Source: Pseudomonadota bacterium
GTDB taxonomy: Bacteria; Pseudomonadota; Gammaproteobacteria; Burkholderiales; Burkholderiaceae_B
NCBI GenBank assembly: GCA_023422555.1
Contig: JAFAGQ010000202.1
Location: forward strand, 1-21,435
DNA: 21,435 nucleotides
Direction of reading: 5' to 3'
This document shows positions 15,189 through 21,435 of the stretch, one piece after another. The translations under genes were made by a program, and so were the position numbers. How positions within the stretch are numbered: the stretch's first letter is position 1; the number at the start of each line of letters is the position of its first letter. The notes below the pieces were generated by a model. It ran no database searches. It was not told the origin of the DNA and worked only from the letters and a program-made list of their open reading frames with translations.

Positions 15189-15701
15189 ATGCAAAGTGCA
15201 GAGTCAATCGATCTGATCGATACACTGCTCAATCTGAAGCCAGAGAGCAAAACCTGGCAGGCGCGGCAGTTCAGGGAGAAAGTGAAATCCGGTACGCAGG
15301 CCAGTTATGAGGCCCTGTTTTCTGCGGATCTGCATCTTCCCCTCAAGGATCGCTGGCTGGTCGCGCTTTATGCGAGCAGTCTGATGAAATGTGATGAGCT
15401 GACCACGCACTATACCGAACAGGCTTTGCTGGCAGGCATCGATGAAAATCTGGTGCAGATTGTGATTGAGGATAACGAAGAAGCGATTCTCAAATGTGAA
15501 CTGAACAGTGCGCTGCAATTTACCAGGAAGCTGATGCTGAACCCTATCGAAGGTAACCAGGCGGCACTGTTGACGCTGAAGGATTCAGGCATGTCTACGC
15601 AGGACGTGGTGGTGCTTGGCCAGCTGATCGGATTTCTGGCGTATCAGATTCGACTGGTGGCAGGATTGAAGGCAATGCAGAAACTGGAGCAGGCAGCATG
15701 A
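15189..15701 (+). CDS. CMD-domain (AhpD-fold) protein without CxxC
   Basis: A 170-residue, largely helical protein. The segment LPLKDRWLVALYASSLMKCDELTTHYTEQALLAGIDENLV and the later VLGQLIGFLAYQIRLVAGLKA follow the carboxymuconolactone decarboxylase/AhpD helical pattern. It resembles the 'CMD domain protein, Avi_7170 family', recalled by name only. The redox CxxC motif of AhpD-type proteins is missing; the only Cys residues are isolated (in MKCDEL and LKCELN). It may be a structural or regulatory partner of the next gene product. Good ribosome site AAAGGAAA before the ATG. Its stop overlaps the next start by ATGA (15698-15701), so the two are made together and probably form a complex (inference). 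Confidence 0.75.
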   Translation: MQSAESIDLIDTLLNLKPESKTWQARQFREKVKSGTQASYEALFSADLHLPLKDRWLVALYASSLMKCDELTTHYTEQALLAGIDENLVQIVIEDNEEAILKCELNSALQFTRKLMLNPIEGNQAALLTLKDSGMSTQDVVVLGQLIGFLAYQIRLVAGLKAMQKLEQAA

Positions 15702-16285
15702 GCGATATCATCAAAACCAATGGATTTACCAACCAGACACTGGGCTGGAAGGCATGGCTGGATGTGGTGGATGCGAATGCGGCAACGCCGGAACAGAACA
15801 AGGTGCTTGAAGCCAGTCATCCGCAGGCCAAGACCTCAGACTATTATCTGCTGCTGGTCCATGAGCCGCATATTCTGGATAAGCGTTCGTATACCTATAA
15901 CGCCATCATGTATGCGCCCGGCGGCCTGAATCGCGCGGATCGTGAACTGGGTGCTCTGACGGTGTCGCGTATCAATGGCTGCGTGTATTGCGCATCGGTT
16001 CATGCCCAGCGTTTTGAGCAACTGGCCAAGCGCAATGAGATTGTGCATGACGTTTTTGTAGATCCTGCAACGGCTGCAAAAAATGACCGTGATGCTGCCG
16101 TCATCGAGGTGGCTACGGCGCTGACGCGTGATGTGGCCGGATTTGATGCAGACAATCTGCAGGTCCTGAAAGAACAGGGGTTCGACGAAGTGCAGATGCT
16201 GGATCTGATTCACTCTGTTTCCGTGTTCGGCTGGGCCAATCGCCTGATGCAGAATCTGGGTGAGCCGGTTTTCCCGGCGGAATAG
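15698..16285 (+). CDS. Alkylhydroperoxidase-like (AhpD/CMD-fold) protein with CxxC
   Basis: A 195-residue AhpD-superfamily protein. The active-site pattern is visible: Glu83 (ADRELGALTVS), then Cys95-Val-Tyr-Cys98 and His102 (GCVYCASVHAQRF). This matches the E...CxxCxxxH motif that supports thiol peroxidase or disulfide redox activity in AhpD. The C-terminus VFGWANRLMQNLGEPVFPAE is the typical end of the long peroxidase-related subgroup. It resembles the 'alkylhydroperoxidase domain protein, Avi_7169 family' (name recalled, not searched). It is translationally coupled to the preceding CMD protein. Likely role: detoxifying peroxides or helping an oxidative pathway; the electron donor is unknown. 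Confidence 0.85.
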   Translation: MSDIIKTNGFTNQTLGWKAWLDVVDANAATPEQNKVLEASHPQAKTSDYYLLLVHEPHILDKRSYTYNAIMYAPGGLNRADRELGALTVSRINGCVYCASVHAQRFEQLAKRNEIVHDVFVDPATAAKNDRDAAVIEVATALTRDVAGFDADNLQVLKEQGFDEVQMLDLIHSVSVFGWANRLMQNLGEPVFPAE

Positions 16286-16293
16286 CCTTGCAG

Positions 16294-16314
16294 AAGGCCG
16301 TAGACCCCGGCCTT
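16294..16314. terminator. Hairpin between convergent genes, possible weak terminator
   Basis: AAGGCCG (16294-16300) pairs with CGGCCTT (16308-16314) around a 7-base loop. It sits 9 bases after the AhpD-like stop and overlaps the methyltransferase stop codon from the other strand. There is no T run on either side, so only a modest bidirectional terminator is suggested. Confidence 0.4.
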
Positions 16315-17134
16315 AATAGGCGAAGCGCTCCTGCAGAGCTTCCAGGTGGCATTCCTTCAGAATCGCCAGCTGGCGCTCGCGAGCGCTTTTTTTGAAGCCA
16401 CCGGTTTTACGGGCGATGATCAGTTCGTTTTTCATGGAATGCTCCCATCCCACCAGTTCAGTCACCGTGACCTGATATCCGCGGGCTTCCAGCTGCAGGC
16501 AACGCAACACATTTGTGATCTGGCTGCCAAATTCCCGCGTATGCAGCGGATGGCGCCATAACTCGGATAGTGGCGTTTTGCCCAGCGTATTGCCCTTGGT
16601 GGCGCGCAGCGCAGCAGCGACTTCGGCCTGGCAGCAGGGTACGAGCACAATGTAACGGGCATCGCGGGCAAGGGCAAAACGAATGGCGTCGTCTGTTGCC
16701 GTATTGCAGGCGTGCAGGGCCGTCACGATATCGATTTTTTCCGGCAGATCAGCTGAGGAAATGGATTGTTCAACGGTCATGTCCTTGAACTGCATGCCTT
16801 TGAATCCCAGTCTGCGAGCCAGTGCTTCGGATTTTTCCACCAGATCGGGGCGTGATTCAATGCCATAGACGGTGGCACTGTCGTGTTCTTTCAACAAGAG
16901 GTCGTAAAGGATAAAGCCCAGGTAGGATTTACCTGCGCCATGGTCAACCAGGGAGAGTGACTGCTTTTCATCCAGCACGGATTTCATCAGTGGTTCGATG
17001 AACTGGTACAGGTGATAGACCTGCTTGAGCTTGCGACGCGTGTCCTGGTTGATTTTGCCGTCGCGCGTCAGGATATGCAGTTCCTTGAGCAGTTCAATCG
17101 ACTGTTGTGGCTTGATTTCGGGTATCAGGGTCAT
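16313..17134 (-). CDS. SAM-dependent class I methyltransferase, target unknown
   Basis: A 273-residue protein with a Rossmann methyltransferase fold. SAM-binding motif I is SLVDHGAGKSYLG (61-73), followed by an acidic strand end at Glu93 (VYGIESRPDLV). The later ALHACNTATDDAI (139-151) and VPCCQAE (165-171) motifs are characteristic of the Methyltransf_32-type group that includes GSTCD-like proteins. An N-terminal helical region (about 1-60) may bind the substrate. Target (RNA, protein or small molecule) unknown. The gene begins 30 bases after hemN on the same strand, so it is probably co-transcribed with topB and hemN. The start has no clear ribosome site; it is chosen for the sensible N-terminus and spacing. 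Confidence 0.8.
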   Translation of the reverse strand: MTLIPEIKPQQSIELLKELHILTRDGKINQDTRRKLKQVYHLYQFIEPLMKSVLDEKQSLSLVDHGAGKSYLGFILYDLLLKEHDSATVYGIESRPDLVEKSEALARRLGFKGMQFKDMTVEQSISSADLPEKIDIVTALHACNTATDDAIRFALARDARYIVLVPCCQAEVAAALRATKGNTLGKTPLSELWRHPLHTREFGSQITNVLRCLQLEARGYQVTVTELVGWEHSMKNELIIARKTGGFKKSARERQLAILKECHLEALQERFAY

Positions 17135-17164
17135 GGTTCGGCAATCGGTGATATCAATGAACGC

Positions 17165-18535
17165 TTACACCGTCATCGAGAAGATTCGCGCATTCGGCTG
17201 ATGCCTTAGCATGCGCAGATCAAAGGCCATACAGATATTGCGTGCGAATGTGCGGCCGGCTTCCGTAATGTCGATGCCGTCATCGCGAATGACGATCAGG
17301 CCGTCTTTCTCCATTTCTTCCAGTCGCGCGAGAACCTCGGGCAGTTCCGGGAACTGCATGGCCGGGTCTGTCCAGCGCGTCTGCAGCTGACACATCAGAT
17401 TCAGGATGTGGCGACGAATGACAAGGTCTTCGTTGTTCAGCAGGTGGCCGCGGAACAAAGGCAGCTTGCCGCTTTCCACGCGGGCGTAATAATCTTCAAG
17501 TACTTTTTCGTTCTGCGCAAAGGCATACCAGGTGTCACTGATGGCCGAGACGCCCAGACCAATCATGAGCTGGGTGGAAGAGGCCGTGTAGCCCATGAAA
17601 TTGCGGTGCAGGTCCTTGTTCAGCATGGCCTGATACAGCGTGTCCGAAGGCAGGGAGAAGTGGTCCATGCCGATTTCTACGTAGCCCAGCTCTTCCAGCA
17701 GGCGTTTGCCGTTTTCGTACAGAGCGCGCTTCTGCTCGCCCGAAGGCAGATCGTTTTCATCGAAACCACGCTGACCGTTACCCTTGATCCAGGGGACATG
17801 CGCGTAGGAATAGAAAGCCAGGCGGTCGGGTTTGAGCGCAATGGTGCGCTTGATCGTGGACTCCATGGCCTCCCAGGTCTGGAAGGGCAGTCCAAAGATC
17901 AGATCATGGCTGACGCTGGTATAGCCGATGTCGCGGGCCAGTTGTGTCACATTCAGCACGTTCTCGTAAGGCTGAATGCGATGAATGGCTTTTTGCACGA
18001 CGGGGTCGTAATCCTGCACGCCATAGCTGACCCGGCGAAAGCCCAGATCGTAAAGTGCTTGCAGGTGTTCCTTGCGCGTATTGTTGGGGTGCCCTTCGAA
18101 GCTGAATTCGTGATGCTCATGGACAATGGCACTGTCCAGAATGCCGCCGAGCAGGCGCTGCAGATTGGCACTGCTGAAGAAGGTCGGTGTGCCGCCACCC
18201 AGGTGGATTTCCCGGATGACTGGTTTGTCACCCAGCAGCTTACAGTACATGTCCCATTCTTTGAGAACGGCGTCGATGTAGGGTTCTTCGACACTGTGCT
18301 TTTTGGTAATGCGCTTATGACAGGCGCAGAAGGTACAGAGCACCTCACAGAATGGCAGATGGATGTACAGGCTGATGCCTTCCTTGGCATTGGATTCCGC
18401 AAAGCTGCGTCTGACGGTCTGCAGATACGCCTCCGGGTTGAAGCTGTCTTCTTCCCAGTAAGGGACGGTCGGGTAGCTGGTGTAGCGCGGACCGGGGATG
18501 TTGTATTTCTGAATTAAAGTGTTCATTGTGTACAT
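17165..18535 (-). CDS. hemN: Oxygen-independent coproporphyrinogen III oxidase (radical SAM)
   Basis: A 456-residue radical SAM enzyme that decarboxylates coproporphyrinogen III to protoporphyrinogen IX in anaerobic haem synthesis. The [4Fe-4S] motif is PFCEVLCTFCAC (Cys63, Cys67, Cys70, with Cys72 the extra HemN Cys). The SAM-binding GGGTP is at 113-117. Further HemN landmarks are YTSYP near the N-terminus, SYGVQDYDPVVQKAIHRIQP, SHDLIFGLPFQT, EIGMDHFSLP, LHRNFMGYTA, GLGVSAISD and the C-terminal GRTFARNICMAFD. Full length compared with E. coli HemN (457), and the His-Gly change in FEGHPNN is within family variation as far as I know. The start at 18535 is preferred over ATG 18526 because of the GGGGG just upstream. 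It follows topB by 28 bases. Confidence 0.95.
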   Translation of the reverse strand: MYTMNTLIQKYNIPGPRYTSYPTVPYWEEDSFNPEAYLQTVRRSFAESNAKEGISLYIHLPFCEVLCTFCACHKRITKKHSVEEPYIDAVLKEWDMYCKLLGDKPVIREIHLGGGTPTFFSSANLQRLLGGILDSAIVHEHHEFSFEGHPNNTRKEHLQALYDLGFRRVSYGVQDYDPVVQKAIHRIQPYENVLNVTQLARDIGYTSVSHDLIFGLPFQTWEAMESTIKRTIALKPDRLAFYSYAHVPWIKGNGQRGFDENDLPSGEQKRALYENGKRLLEELGYVEIGMDHFSLPSDTLYQAMLNKDLHRNFMGYTASSTQLMIGLGVSAISDTWYAFAQNEKVLEDYYARVESGKLPLFRGHLLNNEDLVIRRHILNLMCQLQTRWTDPAMQFPELPEVLARLEEMEKDGLIVIRDDGIDITEAGRTFARNICMAFDLRMLRHQPNARIFSMTV

Positions 18536-18538
18536 GCG

Positions 18539-18560
18539 CCCCCGGTCTGAAGCGCGGGGG
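18539..18560 (-). promoter_or_regulatory. Hairpin overlapping the hemN ribosome binding site
   Basis: In the topB-hemN gap, CCCCCG (18539-18544) pairs with CGGGGG (18555-18560) around a 10-base loop. In the messenger the 3' arm carries the GGGGG that serves as the hemN ribosome site, ending 3 bases before the start codon. The stem could limit hemN translation. By-eye prediction. Confidence 0.4.
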
Positions 18561-18563
18561 GAC

Positions 18564-21311
18564 CTAAAATGCCGGCTCGGTGTCGTCCGGGTTGGCGGAT
18601 TCGGCTGACTGTTTGCCGGCGGTTTTGCTCGCGGCCTTTTTGGCGGCGGTTTTCTTCACTGCGGCTTTTTTGGCTGCCGATTTGGTGGCGGATTTGCCGG
18701 CAGTTTTACGGACGGCTTTTTTCGCTGCCTTTTTGACTGCCTTGGTGCCTTCCGCTGCGTCCTGCTCTGCTGATCCTGCGCTTTTTGCGGCAGACTTGCT
18801 GGCTGTCTTTGTGGCGGCTTTCGTTGCCGATTTCGACGCCGTTTTTGCCGCTTTCGCAGGGCGGGGCTCAAATTCAAACTCTATTTTACCCGCTTTCGAC
18901 ATGGCAAGGTACGCTTTGAACTTGCGGTTGGTCCGATTGGAGACAAACCCATCAAGCAGGTCGGTCTTGCCCTGGGTCAGCAGTTTGCCCATTTGCTCGT
19001 GGTCAATTTCCTGCTGCAGGATGACGCGACCAGACTTGAAGTCGCAGCTCTTTTTCTCACCAACGGTGTTTTCGCACACGTAACTCATGCCCGTGTCATA
19101 GACGTTGCCACTGCATTTGGGGCAATGCCCGACAGGGGTGAGCTGGGACACGTCTAGTGGCTCGCTGTTGTCATCGTCAGACTGGCCGAAATCGAATTCC
19201 AGCTTGTTCTCAGGCGTGATGCGCAAAATGGCCGAAAACGGACGGCCCATTTTGCTGATAAAGCCGTTGAGCGGCCCCAGGGTTTTGTTCTGAAGCAGTT
19301 CTTCGACTTCGGGAATCTCGAAAGTGCGGCCACCAGGGTGTTTGGTAATGGAGAAATCGCAGTTGGTGCAGGCGTAACGACGGTAGTTTTCCTTGACCAC
19401 ACCGCCGCAAGCAGGGCACGGCGTGGAAAGGGTGGCGTAGTCGCCGGGCACCGTATCCTGTTCGTATTCCTTGGCTCGTTTGACGATGATCTGCGTACTC
19501 TGGGCAATTTCGCGCATGAAGGCGGCCCGGTCCAGCAGGCCCTGCTCCATTTGCTTGAGCTTGTGCTCCCATTCGCCTGTCAGTTCGGGCGATGTGAGTT
19601 CGCGTACGTTCAGGCCGACCAGCAATGTCATGAGCTGGCGCGCCTTGGCGGTAGGAATGAGTTCCCGTCCTTCGCGCCTGAGGTATTGTTCGTTCAGCAG
19701 ACCTTCAATGATGGTCGCGCGCGTGGCTGGCGTACCCAGGCCGCGCTCCGACATGGCTTCGCGCAGTTCGTCATCGTCCACCAGTTTGCCGGCGCCTTCC
19801 ATGGCAGACAGCAGCGTGGCCTCGGTGTAGCGGGCGGGCGGCCGCGTGACCAGTTCCCTGGCCTCGATATCTTCGGTTTTGACGGTCTCGTTATCGGCAA
19901 CGGGCACCAGGGTGGCATCACTTTCCTGATTCTCACGGCCGTAGATTTCCAGCCAGCCTGGTTTGACCAGGACTTTACCTTCGGTTTTGAAGTGATGGCT
20001 GGCCACGATAGTGACGCGGGTTGTGACCCGGAACTCTGCAGGCGGGAAAAAGACCGCCATGAACCGTTTGGTGACCAGATCGTAGAGTTTGCCTTCGGCT
20101 TCGCTCAATTCCTTTGGCACCTGAAGGGTAGGAATGATGGCGAAGTGATCCGAGATTTTCTTGTTGTCGAAAATGCGCTTGTTGGGTTTGATCCAGCTGT
20201 TTTGCAGGATTTTTTTGGCAAAAGGCGCATTGCGACGTGCCAGTGTCGAGTCGGCACCGGTAATGGCCTCAAACGTCTGTTTGACCGTGCCCAGGTAGTC
20301 TTCGGGCAGGTAGCGCGAATCGGTACGCGGGTAGGTCAGAGCCTTATGCCGCTCGTATAGGCTTTGCGCCAGTGCCAGTGTGGTTTTGGCCGTAAAGCCG
20401 AAACGGGAGTTGGCCTCGCGTTGCAGAGAGGTCAGATCGAACAGGCCAGGCGACATTTGTGTGGATGGCTTGGACTCTTCGGTGACCGTGCCGTTCTTGC
20501 CACGGCAGGCCACGACCACAGACTGGGCGCTGGCCGCAGACCAGAGACGGTTGTCCTTTTTCTCGGGGTCGGTTTCGTCCTTGCGGAAAGCCGGGTCAAA
20601 CCAGCGGCCTTCATACAGACCACCCGCGGCCACGAAAGTGGCATGCACTTCCCAGTAGTCCCTGGGTTTGAACTGGCGGATTTTTTCTTCGCGTTCAAAA
20701 ACAATCGCCAGTGTCGGTGTCTGCACGCGACCGATAGGCGTTTTGAAGAAGCCACCATCCTTGCTGTTGAAGGCCGTCATGGCACGCGTGCCGTTGATCC
20801 CGATAAGCCAGTCAGCCTCGGCGCGGGAGCGTGCGGCCGCCTCCAGCGGTTTCATGACACTGTCATCGCGCAGGTTGTTGAAGGCTTCGATGATGGCATT
20901 GCGCGTCATGGACTGCAGCCAGAGCCGTTTAATGGGCTTGTTGACGCCCGAATACTGGATGATGTAGCGGAAGATGAGTTCACCCTCACGCCCGGCATCG
21001 CAGGCGTTGATGATGGCGCTCACGTCTTTGCGCTTGAGCAGTTTGACAAGCATTTTGAGCCTGTCGGTGGCTTTCTTGTCCGACGGTTTCAGGTCGAACG
21101 CTTTTGCCGGAATGGCCGGCAGGTGATTGAACGACCATTTTCCGCGCACGACGTCGTCAGGATTGGTCAGGGTAAGCAAATGCCCTACGCTGGACGACAA
21201 GACATACTGGTCGTTCTCAAAGTAGTCGCCTTCACGGTGCATACCACCCAATGCGCGAGAAATATCAAGCGCAACTGAAGGTTTCTCAGCGATAATCAGG
21301 GTTTTCGTCAT
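18564..21311 (-). CDS. topB: DNA topoisomerase III with C-terminal zinc fingers and Lys/Ala-rich tail
   Basis: A 915-residue type IA topoisomerase that passes single strands through a transient nick, decatenating replication and recombination intermediates. Toprim domain (1-140): Glu9 in AEKPS and the DAGREGE metal motif (105-111), the form I recall for Bacillus-type TopB rather than the DPDREG of E. coli. Active-site Tyr327 is in ALTYPRTDSRYLPED (324-338), and further core motifs include GRVQTPTLA (194-202) and GLGTPATRATIIEGLL (524-539). Two C-terminal Cys4 zinc-ribbon motifs: C632/C635/C648/C651 and C730/C733/C746/C756. Residues about 818-901 are a Lys/Ala/Ser-rich tail. E. coli TopB is about 653 residues, so the extra length comes from the zinc domains and tail. 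First gene of a - strand run with hemN and a methyltransferase. Confidence 0.95.
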   Translation of the reverse strand: MTKTLIIAEKPSVALDISRALGGMHREGDYFENDQYVLSSSVGHLLTLTNPDDVVRGKWSFNHLPAIPAKAFDLKPSDKKATDRLKMLVKLLKRKDVSAIINACDAGREGELIFRYIIQYSGVNKPIKRLWLQSMTRNAIIEAFNNLRDDSVMKPLEAAARSRAEADWLIGINGTRAMTAFNSKDGGFFKTPIGRVQTPTLAIVFEREEKIRQFKPRDYWEVHATFVAAGGLYEGRWFDPAFRKDETDPEKKDNRLWSAASAQSVVVACRGKNGTVTEESKPSTQMSPGLFDLTSLQREANSRFGFTAKTTLALAQSLYERHKALTYPRTDSRYLPEDYLGTVKQTFEAITGADSTLARRNAPFAKKILQNSWIKPNKRIFDNKKISDHFAIIPTLQVPKELSEAEGKLYDLVTKRFMAVFFPPAEFRVTTRVTIVASHHFKTEGKVLVKPGWLEIYGRENQESDATLVPVADNETVKTEDIEARELVTRPPARYTEATLLSAMEGAGKLVDDDELREAMSERGLGTPATRATIIEGLLNEQYLRREGRELIPTAKARQLMTLLVGLNVRELTSPELTGEWEHKLKQMEQGLLDRAAFMREIAQSTQIIVKRAKEYEQDTVPGDYATLSTPCPACGGVVKENYRRYACTNCDFSITKHPGGRTFEIPEVEELLQNKTLGPLNGFISKMGRPFSAILRITPENKLEFDFGQSDDDNSEPLDVSQLTPVGHCPKCSGNVYDTGMSYVCENTVGEKKSCDFKSGRVILQQEIDHEQMGKLLTQGKTDLLDGFVSNRTNRKFKAYLAMSKAGKIEFEFEPRPAKAAKTASKSATKAATKTASKSAAKSAGSAEQDAAEGTKAVKKAAKKAVRKTAGKSATKSAAKKAAVKKTAAKKAASKTAGKQSAESANPDDTEPAF
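18609..18860 (-). repeat. Low-complexity Lys/Ala repeat region encoding the TopB tail
   Basis: About 84 codons of imperfect repeats such as AAKKA, KSATK and TASKSA, resembling the C-terminal tail of bacterial histone H1-like proteins. The repeat is coding, in frame and uninterrupted. It probably gives non-specific DNA binding. Slippage or recombination in the DNA repeat could vary its length between strains. Confidence 0.75.
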
Positions 21312-21435
21312 GGTTTTCCGAAGTTATGGAACACAGGCTTGTGTGTTATTTTTCACCTGAGTGTACTACAGGGTAATTATCCAGACAGGGATAAAGGCAA
21401 GCAGTTCCGTTTCTGGTGGCTGGCATTTCTGTCGG
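21312..21435 (-). other. topB upstream region (leader)
   Basis: 124 bases to the window edge without a recognisable gene. On the - strand a GATAAT hexamer (about 21373-21378) could be a -10, but no good -35 fits. AACACA/TGTGTT arms (21330-21335 and 21342-21347) form a 6-bp hairpin in the topB leader. The role of either is unproven. Confidence 0.3.

Noticed and set aside
17408..18517. Long open frame (369 codons) on the + strand opposite hemN
   Set aside because: It mirrors the HemN coding frame, shows no family motif, and HemN is certain on the other strand.
18609..18860. Repeat array as CRISPR or tandem satellite
   Set aside because: Repeats are imperfect, unspaced and in frame with the TopB tail, so this is low-complexity coding sequence.
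19338..21278. Two long + strand open frames opposite topB (19338-20360 and 20364-21278)
   Set aside because: They are antisense to intact TopB motifs, have no recognisable domain or ribosome site, and arise from codon bias.
18564..21311. Broken Toprim metal site (DAGREG instead of DPDREG)
   Set aside because: As far as I recall, the same DAGREG form is present in functional Bacillus-type TopB, so it is family variation.

Overview
The window is a stretch of a Gram-negative bacterial chromosome, most likely a betaproteobacterium of the order Burkholderiales, family Alcaligenaceae. This is inferred from a Bug-type solute receptor (13160-14134), a family greatly expanded in Bordetella and its relatives, and from the betaproteobacterial style of the metabolic genes. 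An Advenella-like genus would fit, but I cannot prove it. Coding density is high. No rRNA, tRNA, CRISPR array, insertion sequence or phage gene is visible, and no gap without a gene exceeds about 225 bases.

Region 1 (1-6703, + strand) is an operon for a peptide/opine/nickel-type ABC transporter. A flavin-containing monooxygenase-like gene, cut by the window edge, is followed by two permeases and two ATPases. All five genes are joined by 4-base ATGA overlaps. After a 93-base spacer with two small hairpins comes the periplasmic binding protein. Region 2 (6704-8241) is a single acyl-CoA thioesterase/BAAT-family alpha/beta hydrolase. Its predicted promoter is followed by a perfect 7-3-7 inverted repeat. 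Region 3 (8242-10050) is a HipB/HipA toxin-antitoxin pair. Its AT-rich promoter region carries four copies of an 18-bp semi-palindrome spaced 31, 51 and 31 bp, close to whole helical turns. One copy exactly fills the gap between the -35 and -10 boxes.

Region 4 (10059-15041) looks like a regulated catabolic unit. On the - strand lie, in order of transcription, a Bug receptor, an AMP-forming acyl-CoA ligase, a citryl-CoA lyase-like protein and a short-chain dehydrogenase. An IclR-family regulator is divergent, with a perfect palindrome just before its start codon. The logic is capture of an organic acid, CoA activation, carbon-carbon cleavage and redox. The substrate is unknown, and the lyase lacks the usual catalytic Asp.

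Region 5 (15042-16285, + strand) is a translationally coupled pair of AhpD/CMD-fold proteins. The second has the redox CxxC motif and the first does not. Region 6 (16313-21435, - strand) is a tight run of topB (topoisomerase III with a long Lys/Ala tail), hemN (anaerobic coproporphyrinogen III oxidase) and a SAM-dependent methyltransferase of unknown target. A hairpin between topB and hemN overlaps the hemN ribosome binding site.

The best candidates for something undescribed are the phased hipBA operator array and the Bug/ligase/lyase/SDR/IclR cluster with its atypical lyase.
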